From Asticcacaulis sp. AC466 (GTDB lineage: Bacteria; Pseudomonadota; Alphaproteobacteria; Caulobacterales; Caulobacteraceae), in NCBI RefSeq assembly GCF_000495815.1, contig NZ_AWGE01000007.1, positions 62,001 through 126,000 on the forward strand: a DNA stretch of 64,000 bases, written 5' to 3'. A model generated the notes under the pieces. The model saw nothing but the letters and a program-made list of their open reading frames with translations, ran no database searches and was not told the origin of the DNA. Both the position numbers and the translations under genes were made by a program. Positions within the stretch are counted from its first letter, which is position 1. Every line of letters begins with the position of its first letter. Below are positions 9,481-18,783 of the stretch, in pieces.

Positions 9481-9737
9481 CTTTCCGGCGACATAGCGAT
9501 GCAAAAGCAATAAAATATAATATTAATTATAGTTTCAAATGCAATAAATGTGGTTTCACTTGAAACCGACCCAAAAGGGCCTGATTTCACACCCTTTCCC
9601 GGCATTCCGACACATAAATGACGCAAATGCCCATGGGTACGGTCTTGACGCTTCGTTAACCCCATAATCCGCTTTGCGATAGTTTGAAGTCGCTGCACTG
9701 TGAGCAGGTGCAATATCCGCTAACCAAGGGGGATACT
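9481..9737. other. Intergenic region between glnA terminator and amtB
   Basis: About 255 bases, AT-rich around 9500-9550. I found no GG-N10-GC pair in a convincing sigma-54 context, and no other gene. It should contain the amtB promoter, but I cannot place it. Confidence 0.4.
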
Positions 9738-11192
9738 TTGAAAACGTGGATCAAACTTTCGAGAGCGCTCGCTGCGGCGGCCGCTCTTATGCTGGCGGCA
9801 CCCGTCGCCAGCCATGCTCTAGCCCAGGAAGCCGCTTCGGCGTCAGCTGAGGCCGTTACGTCAGCTGCGGCTTCTGTCGAAGAATCGGCGACGGCATCTG
9901 TAGCCGCTGAACCCGCCGCTGAGGCCCCTGCCCTGTTGGCGTCTCAGAAGCCGTTGGAACTCGACGCTGCCGACACAACCTATCTGATCTTCTGTACCGC
10001 TATGGTGCTGATGATGACCCTTCCCGGTCTGGCCTTGTTCTACGGCGGGATGGTTCGTCGTAAGAACATTATCGCCACCGTCACGCAATCCGTAGGCGTG
10101 ACCTGCGTCGTCGCCATTGTCTGGTGGGTCGTTTCCTACTCTATGGCATTTGGTACAGCCGTGAAGCCCATGTTCGGCCTGTCAGCCGATACACTGAACC
10201 TGTTCTTCGGCGGTTTCGACAATATTATGTTGAAGGCGGTTACGCCGACAACGGCTTATATGGCCACTGCCAAGGTGCCGGAATTCACCTGGATTTCTTA
10301 CCAGATGACGTTCGCCATCATCACGCCGGCGCTCATCACCGGCGCGTTTGCTGAACGCGTGAAATTCTCAGGCCTGCTGCTGTTCATGGTTTTGTGGTCG
10401 ATCCTGGTTTACGCTCCGATCTGTCACATGGTTTGGGGCGGCGGTCTGCTCTCGAAGTGGGGCGTGCTCGACTTCGCTGGCGGCGCGGTTGTCCACTGTA
10501 ACTCCGGTGTCGCTGGCCTCGTCTGCGCTCTGTTCCTCGGTCGCCGTAAGGGCTATGGCACGGACTCTATGCCGGCCAACAACCCCGTCTACATCATGAT
10601 CGGCGCCTCGCTGCTCTTCGTGGGCTGGATCGGTTTCAACGCCGGTTCGGAATGGTCCGGCGACTCCATTGCTTCGGCCGCCTTGCTAAACACCATCCTG
10701 GCTACCTGCGTCGGCGGCGTCTCCTGGAAGATCGTTGAGTGGATCTTCCGCGGCAAGCCTTCGCTCATCGGTATCCTGTCGGGCATGGTTGCCGGTCTCG
10801 TCGTCATTACCCCGGCTTGCGGCTTCGTCAATCCGACGGGCGCCATGATCTGCGGCGTCCTGGCCGGTCCGGTGTGCTATGCATCCGCGACCTGGATCAA
10901 AAAGCTGCTTGGCTATGATGACTCTCTCGACGCCTTCGGCATCCATGGCGCCGGCGGCATCCTGGGCGCCATCCTCACAGGCTGGCTTGCCGACCCGGTT
11001 ATCAACTCCCTGGGCAAGGATCACAACGTCATGGCCCAGTTGAAAGGCTTGGCTGTCACCATCCTGTGGTCGGCTATCGGAACGCTGATTATTCTGATTA
11101 TCTGCAAGTTCACGACGGGGCTGCGCGTCACGGCAGACGAAGAAGAGGCTGGCCTAGACTCGTCTCTTCATGACGAAGTCATGGACCACTAA
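9738..11192 (+). CDS. amtB: Ammonium transporter AmtB
   Basis: Trimeric inner-membrane ammonium channel. I start it at the TTG at 9738, which has AAGGGGGA at 9726-9733; an earlier in-frame ATG at 9684 has no ribosome binding site. The 484-residue protein begins with a cleavable signal peptide ending near SHALAQ, then an Ala/Glu-rich linker of about 45 residues, then 11 membrane helices. The pore histidines appear in VVHCNSG and GIHGAGG. The long Ala-rich leader after the signal is common in alphaproteobacterial AmtB proteins. No glnK lies beside it, so the PII partner may be the GlnB encoded 2 kb upstream. Confidence 0.95.
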   Translation: MKTWIKLSRALAAAAALMLAAPVASHALAQEAASASAEAVTSAAASVEESATASVAAEPAAEAPALLASQKPLELDAADTTYLIFCTAMVLMMTLPGLALFYGGMVRRKNIIATVTQSVGVTCVVAIVWWVVSYSMAFGTAVKPMFGLSADTLNLFFGGFDNIMLKAVTPTTAYMATAKVPEFTWISYQMTFAIITPALITGAFAERVKFSGLLLFMVLWSILVYAPICHMVWGGGLLSKWGVLDFAGGAVVHCNSGVAGLVCALFLGRRKGYGTDSMPANNPVYIMIGASLLFVGWIGFNAGSEWSGDSIASAALLNTILATCVGGVSWKIVEWIFRGKPSLIGILSGMVAGLVVITPACGFVNPTGAMICGVLAGPVCYASATWIKKLLGYDDSLDAFGIHGAGGILGAILTGWLADPVINSLGKDHNVMAQLKGLAVTILWSAIGTLIILIICKFTTGLRVTADEEEAGLDSSLHDEVMDH

Positions 11193-11223
11193 GCTACAAC
11201 CTTAATTTAGTTGCACAAAAGAG

Positions 11224-11251
11224 ACGGGGCGCCTTAGGGCGTCCCGTTTTT
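11224..11251 (+). terminator. Rho-independent terminator of amtB
   Basis: A stem of about 10 bp (ACGGGGCGCC at 11224-11233 with 11238-11247, one G-T pair) and a small loop, followed by TTTTTG. It lies about 30 bases after the amtB stop. Confidence 0.85.
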
Positions 11252-11801
11252 GTTTGGTTGGCTAGACTTTTGAATTGGTGCAGATGCGCAATGAGCGAGG
11301 ATTGTTCCGTTCAAGGGACTAAGTGATAGGCCGACGGCGCGGTTTCTGGTGGATTCGACTGCGACGGTGCCGGAATTTTGGCTCCCAATAAAAATTCTCG
11401 TTCTATCTCTAAAGGTCAGAGCGAGCCAAACGGGCGCAGAATGAAGTCCGGTATCCATCAACCCGTCCAGTCATTTTTGTTGCATTGCGACAAATCGGTC
11501 TTAGCCAATGCCTGATTTTATTGGCGTTTTGATTGCAAATTTGTGACAGGTGGGTGAAGGTAAGCGGTGTTCTTGATATTCGCAAAGTTACGCAAACCCC
11601 TGCAAAGCTAAGAAAAATAAGAAAGACTAAGTCGGGATAAACGTTGTAAATATACATCAAGGTCTCTCTAAATGAGAATGGGGGTCTTTGCTCACCCCAA
11701 AAACTTGCTAAATTAACCTCGGTTTTACCGACGCGCCTAAAATCGCCATATGGCTGGCTACTGTGTTTAGCCGGCACCAACAACTGAACTGGGATATGAA
11801 C
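11252..11801. other. 550-base gap before the TorF-like porin gene
   Basis: Unusually long and AT-rich for this window. I see no frame with a plausible ribosome binding site on either strand; the longest frames have codon use unlike the neighbours. The region must include the promoter of the gene at 11802, but no sigma-54, Fnr-like or palindromic operator stands out. A small RNA cannot be excluded by eye. Confidence 0.35.
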
Positions 11802-12464
11802 ATGAAAAAGACTCTTCTTGTCGCTGCTGTGGCTATCAGCGCACTTTTCGCCGGCGGAGCCGCTATGGCTCAAGACGAGACCGGTAGCCTGAGCTACAAC
11901 CTAGGCGTCACCAGCGACTATGTCTGGCGCGGCGTTTCGCAAACGGATGGCAAGGCTGCCCTGCAAGGCGGTATCGACTATAAGAAGGGCTTGTTCTACG
12001 CGGGCGCCTGGGCGTCCAACGTCGATTTCGCTGACAGCGATGGCCATAAGGCCAGCACTGAACTGGATCTGTACATGGGGCTGACCCCGACTGCCGGTAA
12101 GTTCAACTTCGACTTCGGCGTCATTGCCTACACCTATCCGGGCGCCGATGACGGTTCGGACTTCAATGTTACCGAGCTGAAGGCTGCCGTCAGCCACCCG
12201 ATGGGCAAGGGGACTGTTGGCCTGGCCTTCTACCTGCCGACCGAGAGCCTCGAAGATCCGTACTACGAAGTCAACATGGCATACCCGCTGTCGGACAAGT
12301 GGACCGTCTCGGGCGCCCTGGGCAACTACGAAGGCGCTGGCTACACCACGAAGAACTTCGGTGTAACCTATGCCATCACCCCGTCGCTGGGCTTTGACGT
12401 ACGCTGGGCGGACGCCTCGAAGATGCCTTCGACCTTGGCGGCCTCGCTGAAGGCCACCTTCTAA
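11802..12464 (+). CDS. TorF-family putative porin
   Basis: Outer-membrane protein of about 220 residues with a clear signal peptide (MKKTLLVAAVAISALFAGGAAMAQ). The mature part begins SYNLGVTSDYVWRGVSQTDGKAALQGGIDY, the hallmark of the TorF / gcw_chp family, and continues as alternating beta strands ending in an aromatic residue (Phe at the very C terminus), typical for outer-membrane barrels. An ATG six bases upstream (11796) is possible, but GGGA at 11791 fits the 11802 start better. The substrate is unknown. Its place after amtB, across a long gap, hints at but does not prove a link to nitrogen control. A UUCG-loop terminator follows. Confidence 0.85.
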   Translation: MKKTLLVAAVAISALFAGGAAMAQDETGSLSYNLGVTSDYVWRGVSQTDGKAALQGGIDYKKGLFYAGAWASNVDFADSDGHKASTELDLYMGLTPTAGKFNFDFGVIAYTYPGADDGSDFNVTELKAAVSHPMGKGTVGLAFYLPTESLEDPYYEVNMAYPLSDKWTVSGALGNYEGAGYTTKNFGVTYAITPSLGFDVRWADASKMPSTLAASLKATF

Positions 12465-12497
12465 ATTCTAAGCCTGACCAAGGGTAAAGAAACGTCT

Positions 12498-12529
12498 GGC
12501 CGCGAACCTTCGGGTTTGCGGCCTTTTTT
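12498..12529 (+). terminator. UUCG-loop terminator after the porin gene
   Basis: An 11-bp stem (12498-12508 with 12513-12523) closed by a C-UUCG-G tetraloop and followed by six T (12524-12529). This is one of the strongest terminators in the window. Confidence 0.92.
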
Positions 12530-12588
12530 GTTGTGCATTTGTTCTTGCTTCCTTATGAGTTAGGACCGAATCACCACATGTTTCCAAT

Positions 12589-14703
12589 ATGACCTCCAGT
12601 AGCCAGCATTCTCTATTCGGCGGCGAAGAGCCCGCCTCCCCAGCTTCGCAGCCTGCTGCGGAAACGACCGGTGCGCCTGTGCCGGCAATGTCGTCCCCAG
12701 TGTCTCCCGCCCCCGCTACGGTCGCGGACACCGTCAAGCCCATTGCCAAGCCCCATCAGCCTGCGACAGTGGACGCAGGGTATGGTGCGTCGAGCATCGA
12801 AGTCCTGGAAGGGCTTGAACCCGTGCGCAAAAGGCCGGGCATGTACATTGGCGGCACTGACGAAAAAGCGTTGCACCACCTGTTCGCTGAAGTGCTCGAT
12901 AACGCCATGGACGAAGCCGTCGCCGGCCACGCCAAGGCGATCTGGGTCGAGTTGGACAAGGAGGGCTATCTTAGCGTCCGCGACGATGGCCGTGGCATTC
13001 CGGTCGACCCGCACCCAAAATATCCAGGCAAGTCGGCGCTTGAAGTGGTTATGACTATGCTGCATTCCGGCGGCAAATTCTCCGGCAAGGCTTACGAAAC
13101 GTCCGGCGGTCTGCATGGCGTCGGTATTTCCGTTGTCAATGCTCTGTCGGAAAAGTTGGAAGTCACCGTCTGGCGCGACGGCTTCGAATGGCAGCAGAGC
13201 TTCTCTAAGGGCCATAAGCTGACGGACGTCGTCCAGGTGGGACCGTCCAAGAAAAAAGGTACGCTTGAGCGATTCCTGCCTGATCCGGAAATCTTCGGTC
13301 AGGGCGCGCATTTCAAGCCTGCGCGCCTGTACCGCATGGCTAAGGCCAAGGCATATCTATTCCGCGGCGTGCAGATTTACTGGAAATGTGCGCAGGATCT
13401 CATTCAGGATCAGACACCGGCCGAGGACAAGTTCTACTTCCCGAATGGCCTGGCCGACTATTTGGCCGAGCGCGTAAAGGATACCGAAACCCTTAGCGAA
13501 ATCTTTTCCGGCCGCGTCGAGCGTAAGGGCGAAGCCGGTGCCGTCGAATGGGCCGTTGTATGGTCCGGCGCTGGATTTGGCGAATATGACGGATTCTGCC
13601 AGAGCTATTGTAACACCATTCCGACGCCCGATGGCGGCACTCACGAAGCAGGCCTGCGCGCAGCGTTGACCCGATCGCTGAAGTCCTATGCGGAAATGAC
13701 AGGTGACAAACGCGGGGGGCTGATAACCGCAGAAGACGTGTCTGCTCAGGCCGGCATCGTCATTTCTGTCTTCATCCGCAATCCTGAATTTCAGGGCCAG
13801 ACAAAGGATCGCTTGTCATCCAGCGATGCTCAGCGTCTGGTCGAAAAGGCGCTGGCCGATCCGTTTGATCATTGGCTGACGTCTTCGCCAAAGCAGGCCG
13901 ATCGCATTCTCCAGTTCATCGTGGAACGTGCCGAAGAGCGTCTGAAGCGGCGCAAGGATAAGGAAGTCGCGCGTGCGTCGGCAACGCGTAAGCTGCGTTT
14001 ACCGGGCAAGTTGGCCGATTGCGCCCGCCAGGATGCCATCGGTACAGAACTGTTCATCGTCGAAGGGGATTCCGCCGGCGGCTCCGCCAAACAGGGCCGT
14101 AACCGCAACACCCAAGCGATCCTGCCGTTGCGCGGCAAGATCTTGAACGTGGCCTCTGCCACAGGCGACAAGATGCGCGCCAATGCCGAATTGTCCGATC
14201 TCGGTTTGGCGCTCGGTGTGCAGCCCGGCGCCAAGTTCAAGGATAGCGACCTGCGGTATGAACGCATCATCATAATGACTGATGCCGACGTGGACGGGGC
14301 GCACATTGCGTCCCTGCTCATTACTTTCTTCTACCGGACCATGCCGGGCATGATTCGAAACGGTAATTTGTTCCTGGCCATGCCGCCACTTTACCGGATA
14401 AGTCATGGTAAGGAAACGCATTATGCCAAGGATGATGCGCACCGCGCCGAGATATTGGCCAAGCATTTCAAGGGCAAGAAGACTGAAATCGGTCGTTTCA
14501 AAGGTTTGGGCGAAATGATGCCTGCGCAGCTCAAGGAAACGACCATGGACCCAAAGACCCGGACGCTGGCGCGCGTAACCTTGCCCCATGACGAGGAAGA
14601 CATTGAGGATCTGGTTGAGACGCTAATGGGGCGCAAGCCGGAACTGCGTTATCGCTATATTCAGGATCATGCCGAATTCGCGGCCAATGACCTCGACGTT
14701 TAG
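12589..14703 (+). CDS. parE: DNA topoisomerase IV subunit B
   Basis: ATPase subunit of topoisomerase IV, which decatenates daughter chromosomes. The 704-residue protein has a Pro/Ala-rich N-terminal extension of about 60 residues, a GHKL ATPase domain (EVLDNAMDEAV; GGLHGVGISVVNALS), a transducer domain and a TOPRIM domain with EGDSAGGSAKQGRNR and DADVDGAHI. Length, and the lack of the extra insert of GyrB, favour ParE over GyrB. The N-terminal extension is not needed for catalysis in homologues and is probably disordered. Confidence 0.94.
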   Translation: MTSSSQHSLFGGEEPASPASQPAAETTGAPVPAMSSPVSPAPATVADTVKPIAKPHQPATVDAGYGASSIEVLEGLEPVRKRPGMYIGGTDEKALHHLFAEVLDNAMDEAVAGHAKAIWVELDKEGYLSVRDDGRGIPVDPHPKYPGKSALEVVMTMLHSGGKFSGKAYETSGGLHGVGISVVNALSEKLEVTVWRDGFEWQQSFSKGHKLTDVVQVGPSKKKGTLERFLPDPEIFGQGAHFKPARLYRMAKAKAYLFRGVQIYWKCAQDLIQDQTPAEDKFYFPNGLADYLAERVKDTETLSEIFSGRVERKGEAGAVEWAVVWSGAGFGEYDGFCQSYCNTIPTPDGGTHEAGLRAALTRSLKSYAEMTGDKRGGLITAEDVSAQAGIVISVFIRNPEFQGQTKDRLSSSDAQRLVEKALADPFDHWLTSSPKQADRILQFIVERAEERLKRRKDKEVARASATRKLRLPGKLADCARQDAIGTELFIVEGDSAGGSAKQGRNRNTQAILPLRGKILNVASATGDKMRANAELSDLGLALGVQPGAKFKDSDLRYERIIIMTDADVDGAHIASLLITFFYRTMPGMIRNGNLFLAMPPLYRISHGKETHYAKDDAHRAEILAKHFKGKKTEIGRFKGLGEMMPAQLKETTMDPKTRTLARVTLPHDEEDIEDLVETLMGRKPELRYRYIQDHAEFAANDLDV

Positions 14704-14917
14704 CCGGTAGTCTCAAGAAAAACCTGTTAATTGTTGCGAATTCTGATATCAGACACGCGCGGGCCATGAGTTGGCCTGCGCGTGTCGATGCGTTTGCGAC
14801 AATGGAATTCGCTGTATCGGCACAGGCCGCCCATCTTTAGCGCCACGATCGGCGCGCCGGCTTACCATCCCGCAAGTTCGTTTGCCTGATCGTAAGCCTT
14901 TCCGACCAAAGAGTGTC

Positions 14918-16387
14918 ATGACGAAATTTACCGATCTCGGCCTGAGCGAACAAGTGCTCAGAGCCGTCGCCGAAACAGGCTACGATACACCTACCGCAAT
15001 CCAGGAACAGGCGATTCCGGTTGCTCTGACAGGACTGGACGTCCTGGGCATCGCCCAAACCGGCACAGGCAAGACCGCCGCCTTTACACTCCCCATGATC
15101 GAGCGTCTGGCCGCCGGCCGCTCCAAGGCGCGCATGCCACGCTCCATCGTGTTGGCGCCGACGCGCGAATTGGCCGATCAGGTCGCCGAAGCCTTCGAAA
15201 AATACGCCAAGTATCACAAGCTGACATGGGCACTCCTTATTGGCGGCGTATCCATGGCGGATCAGGTGGCCAAGCTGGACAAGGGTGTCGACGTGTTGAT
15301 CGCGACGCCGGGTCGTTTGCTTGATCTGTTCGAACGCTCGAAGGTCATGCTCAATGGTGTGCAGATTATGGTCGTCGATGAAGCCGATCGGATGTTGGAC
15401 ATGGGGTTTATCCCGGATATTGAGCGCATCTTCAAGCTGACCCCGCCTACACGCCAGACCCTGTTTTTCTCCGCGACCATGCCGCCGGAAATTACACGCC
15501 TGACTGAAGCGTTTCTCAAAAATCCGGTGCGCATCGAAGTTGCGCGTCCCGCCTCGACCAACGAGAACATCACGCAGTACGTTTTGCGCGTGCCGCACAA
15601 GGATGTCCGGGCTAAGCGGATTGCCCTGCGCGCCCTGCTCAAAACTCTGGATATCAAGAACGGCATCGTCTTCTGCAATCGCAAAACTGATGTTGATATA
15701 GTGGCCAAATCGCTCAGCGTGCACGGCTTCAATGCGGCTCCTATTCACGGCGATCTGGATCAGGCTCTGCGCATGCGTACGCTGGAATCCTTCCGTAAGG
15801 GTGAGCTTACCTTACTGGTGGCCTCCGACGTCGCCGCCCGTGGGCTGGATATCCCGGCCGTTGGACACGTATTCAATTTCGATGCGCCTATTCATGCCGA
15901 TGACTACGTCCACCGCGTCGGCCGTACAGGCCGCGCCGGCCGTTCCGGCGAAGCCTACTTGTTGCTCTCCCCGCAGGACGAAAAAAATTACGACAAGGTC
16001 GTCAAGCTCATCAAGAAAGATCCGGCTGTCCTTGAGCTTGATATCGACTATTCGCAACTCAATGATGCACCTCGCACTTCTGATCGGTCGCCGCGTCGCG
16101 AATCAGGTAAGGGCCGCGGGCGTGACCGGGATCGTGATCACAAGCCGAAAGAAGCGGCAGTCGAACGAATCGCGCCGCCCGAACCCTTAATCCCTGAAAA
16201 AAGTACAAAATCCGCAGAGATCGAAACTGAGGTTGCGCCACCGGTACGGTCGCCTAGACGAGAGCCGCGGCGTCCCGCTGCCAAGGAAAAAAGAGTAGAA
16301 AATTCAGATGCTAACGTGGATGTTGGCGCGCCTTTCGGTGAGCACATGCCTGCGTTCATGATGCGTCCGGTTACGATCAAAGCTTAA
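14918..16387 (+). CDS. DEAD-box ATP-dependent RNA helicase (RhlE-like)
   Basis: RNA helicase of 489 residues. All core motifs are present: Q motif (YDTPTAIQEQAIP), motif I AQTGTGKT, PTRELADQ, DEAD within VVDEADRMLDMGF, SAT, and HRVGRTGRAGRSG. A basic, Arg/Lys/Pro-rich tail of about 110 residues follows the helicase core, as in RhlE-type proteins, and probably binds RNA. The ATG at 14918 is chosen because homologues begin MTKFTDLGL-like; longer in-frame readings upstream have atypical composition. Roles in ribosome assembly or mRNA decay with RNase E are typical; rne is 26 kb away here. Confidence 0.93.
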   Translation: MTKFTDLGLSEQVLRAVAETGYDTPTAIQEQAIPVALTGLDVLGIAQTGTGKTAAFTLPMIERLAAGRSKARMPRSIVLAPTRELADQVAEAFEKYAKYHKLTWALLIGGVSMADQVAKLDKGVDVLIATPGRLLDLFERSKVMLNGVQIMVVDEADRMLDMGFIPDIERIFKLTPPTRQTLFFSATMPPEITRLTEAFLKNPVRIEVARPASTNENITQYVLRVPHKDVRAKRIALRALLKTLDIKNGIVFCNRKTDVDIVAKSLSVHGFNAAPIHGDLDQALRMRTLESFRKGELTLLVASDVAARGLDIPAVGHVFNFDAPIHADDYVHRVGRTGRAGRSGEAYLLLSPQDEKNYDKVVKLIKKDPAVLELDIDYSQLNDAPRTSDRSPRRESGKGRGRDRDRDHKPKEAAVERIAPPEPLIPEKSTKSAEIETEVAPPVRSPRREPRRPAAKEKRVENSDANVDVGAPFGEHMPAFMMRPVTIKA

Positions 16388-16516
16388 AATTTGCAGCGAT
16401 TTTGCATTTTTCGTTAACCGCCTGTCAGAGAAGTTCGTTTATCATGTCGGCGTTATCCGAAGAATCGGGTCACGCCGAGAGCGCCAGGGGAGGCGTCCGA
16501 AAGGGCGCCATAACGA

Positions 16517-17575
16517 ATGAACAACGACATAGAGATCAGCGTCCGCAGCCCCGCCGCGTATGCTTTGGCTGGCGAAGCCTTGCGATTGATGCAGGATCAT
16601 GGGGTTTGGCCCACGCCTCTCAATTATGAACTTTGGCTCTATGTCGCCGGCGATCCCGAATGTCCGCTTGCTCAAGAAATTCAGCGCCTCATCGCTGCAG
16701 GTGAAGTCATCACCGAGGATGTGTCTGAAAGCCTGGCCTCCAAATTCATCGCGCGCCTGAAGTTGAACGATGAGGTCCGCGACGCGGGTCTTAAGCTGAC
16801 GCGCGAACTGGCCTCCATTACCGAAGTCATTGTCGATGCACAGAAGGCGCAGAAGACCTACGGCGAAACCTTGGAAGGCGCCAAGCGCTCTATGAGTGCA
16901 GTTGAAACACTGTCCTTGCGCGGCTTGATCGACAGCCTGACCGAAGCCACCAATGCGGTCCTGACACAGCACAACCAACTGGAAAACCGCCTGACGGAAT
17001 CGTCGCGTGAAGTGAACCGTCTGCGTAAGCACCTGGATCAGGTGCGTATGGAAGCGATGACCGACGCCTTGACCAATCTGGCCAACCGCAAATCTTTTGA
17101 CGAAGCGTTGGATGCGCATTGTGGTAGCGAGGATCTCTCGTCCCTGCTGACGCTGGCCGTTATCGATATTGACCATTTCAAACGTTTCAACGACACGTGG
17201 GGCCACCAGACGGGCGATCAGGTCCTGCGGTATGTTGCCTCCGTCCTTGCCCGTATCGGTCGTCCGCCGCGCCTGGCCGCCCGTTACGGCGGAGAAGAAT
17301 TCGGCCTGCTCTTTCCGGGAGAAAGCTCAGCGACAGTGGAGCGTCTGCTCAACGAAGCGCGCACTGAGATTGCGTCACGCGTCCTTAAACGCCGTTCGAC
17401 CAATGAAGATCTGGGTACGGTCACCATTTCGGCCGGCGTGGCGCAACGTGAATATGGTGAAGACTCCTTCGACCTGCTCGACCGCGCTGACAAGGCCTTG
17501 TACATGTCCAAGAATAATGGACGTAACCGCGTAACCCTCGCCGACGACGTGAACGCCGCTTCATCTGCTGCCTGA
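16517..17575 (+). CDS. GGDEF-domain diguanylate cyclase
   Basis: Predicted soluble enzyme making cyclic di-GMP from two GTP. The 352-residue protein has an N-terminal helical region (about 1-170) with coiled-coil character and no membrane segment, then a GGDEF domain with the active-site motif GGEEF at 258-262 and the metal-binding DIDHFKRFND segment near 217. The position of the inhibitory I-site reads RPPR (249-252) in place of RxxD, so feedback inhibition is probably lost. It resembles the soluble DgcB-type cyclases of Caulobacter in size and layout (not verified). A 13-bp palindrome follows the stop. Confidence 0.9.
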   Translation: MNNDIEISVRSPAAYALAGEALRLMQDHGVWPTPLNYELWLYVAGDPECPLAQEIQRLIAAGEVITEDVSESLASKFIARLKLNDEVRDAGLKLTRELASITEVIVDAQKAQKTYGETLEGAKRSMSAVETLSLRGLIDSLTEATNAVLTQHNQLENRLTESSREVNRLRKHLDQVRMEAMTDALTNLANRKSFDEALDAHCGSEDLSSLLTLAVIDIDHFKRFNDTWGHQTGDQVLRYVASVLARIGRPPRLAARYGGEEFGLLFPGESSATVERLLNEARTEIASRVLKRRSTNEDLGTVTISAGVAQREYGEDSFDLLDRADKALYMSKNNGRNRVTLADDVNAASSAA

Positions 17576-17600
17576 CCCATCCTTGTCGATAAGAGTTGAC

Positions 17601-17629
17601 AGCCGATTTGAACAATGTTCAAATCGGCT
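17601..17629. terminator. 13-bp perfect hairpin, probable terminator
   Basis: AGCCGATTTGAAC (17601-17613) and its perfect complement (17617-17629) flank a 3-base AAT loop, followed by TCGTTATTT. It sits 25 bases past the GGDEF gene and 22 bases before the acyltransferase start. The T tract is imperfect, so partial termination or an operator for the next gene is also possible. Confidence 0.6.
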
Positions 17630-17650
17630 TCGTTATTTGGGGGAGATGTT

Positions 17651-18394
17651 ATGCGCAGTTTTGCATTTGCCGTGGCTTATTGGTTTTTGTCGGTTACCTA
17701 CAGTTTTATGGCCTTGGTGCTGACGTTGCTGCCTGGGCGTCAGCCCGTGAAGTGGATTATCAAGCGCTATACCCGCCGTATGGTCCAGGCGATGCGCGTA
17801 TTTGCCGGAATCAAACTGGAGGTACGTGGACGTCGAAATGTCCCGAAAGTGCCGGTTATCTTCGCCTGCAAGCATCACAGTTGGGGGGACGGTTTCTGCA
17901 TCTATTCCCAGTTCGATGACCTGGCCTTTGTAACCGGGGATCACCTTGAAAAGTATCCCTTGATGAGCACCCTGCTCTCCAAGCTGGGTGCGATTGTCGT
18001 GAACAATTGCGGGGGGATCGAGGCGCGCAAAAACCTGGCGTCGCGGTCGGCCGACGCTGCGAAGGATGGCCGAAGCATCCTGATTTACCCAGAAGGCCAT
18101 CTCAATGCGCCGGGCACCTATCGCCGCTACAGGTCCGGTGTTTGGCACATGATGAATAATTTCGATATGCAAGTGGTGCCAGTCGCTACTAACCTAGGCC
18201 TGTTTTGGCAGGAAGACCGCTACAGCAAAACGCCCGGCACCGCAGTGCTTGAATTCCTTGAACCCATCGCGCCGGGCATGGCCAAGGATGAATTCTTGAC
18301 CCTGCTGCGTGATCGCATCGAAGCGCGTTCGCAAGAGCTGATCAGTGAGGCGACCGGAAAGCCTTTAACGCCGTCGGTTCTCGTAACCGATTAA
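17651..18394 (+). CDS. 1-acyl-glycerol-3-phosphate acyltransferase (PlsC-like)
   Basis: Membrane-associated acyltransferase of 247 residues, probably for phosphatidic acid synthesis. An N-terminal hydrophobic segment (about 5-30) anchors it. The catalytic HX4D motif is HHSWGD, and the second motif reads YPEGHLN, where most PlsC proteins have FPEGTR. The ATG at 17651 is preceded by GGGGGAG; an in-frame earlier start lies inside the palindrome at 17601-17629 and is unlikely. It converges with sufA, the stop codons nearly touching. Confidence 0.85.
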   Translation: MRSFAFAVAYWFLSVTYSFMALVLTLLPGRQPVKWIIKRYTRRMVQAMRVFAGIKLEVRGRRNVPKVPVIFACKHHSWGDGFCIYSQFDDLAFVTGDHLEKYPLMSTLLSKLGAIVVNNCGGIEARKNLASRSADAAKDGRSILIYPEGHLNAPGTYRRYRSGVWHMMNNFDMQVVPVATNLGLFWQEDRYSKTPGTAVLEFLEPIAPGMAKDEFLTLLRDRIEARSQELISEATGKPLTPSVLVTD

Positions 18395-18781
18395 TTATTC
18401 GGCTTCGACCGGCTTTATGGTCACGCTTTCGCCACAGCCGCAGGCGTCCGTCTCATTTGGATTGTTGAACACGAACTTGGATGCCAATTTGGTTGTCTCA
18501 TAGTCGATGACCGTACCGACCAGATAAAGCACCGCCTTTGGTTCGATAAGGATCGTCACATCCTTATCGTGGACCACTTCATCGATCGGGCCGACCTCTT
18601 CGGCGTAGGACAGAACATATTCCTGGCCGGCACAGCCGCCCTGCTTCACACCAACGCGCAGCCCGACATAGGGCTTATCGGCCCGTGCCATAATGGCCTT
18701 GACCTGTGTGGCCGCAGCCTCGGTCAAAGACACGACGGCAGGACGTGGGCGACGCGGACGGGGGGTAAGTTCCATATTCAT
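18395..18781 (-). CDS. sufA: A-type iron-sulfur carrier protein SufA
   Basis: Last gene of the leftward suf operon. A 128-residue A-type carrier that receives Fe-S clusters and hands them to apoproteins. The three conserved cysteines are Cys50 (GGCAGQEY) and Cys114/Cys116 (DACGCGES). A Pro/Arg-rich N-terminal stretch of about 15 residues precedes the domain. The ATG at 18781 lies two bases after the sufT stop codon; an ATG six bases on (18775) is equally possible. Confidence 0.92.
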   Translation of the reverse strand: MNMELTPRPRRPRPAVVSLTEAAATQVKAIMARADKPYVGLRVGVKQGGCAGQEYVLSYAEEVGPIDEVVHDKDVTILIEPKAVLYLVGTVIDYETTKLASKFVFNNPNETDACGCGESVTIKPVEAE

Positions 18782-18783
18782 GA

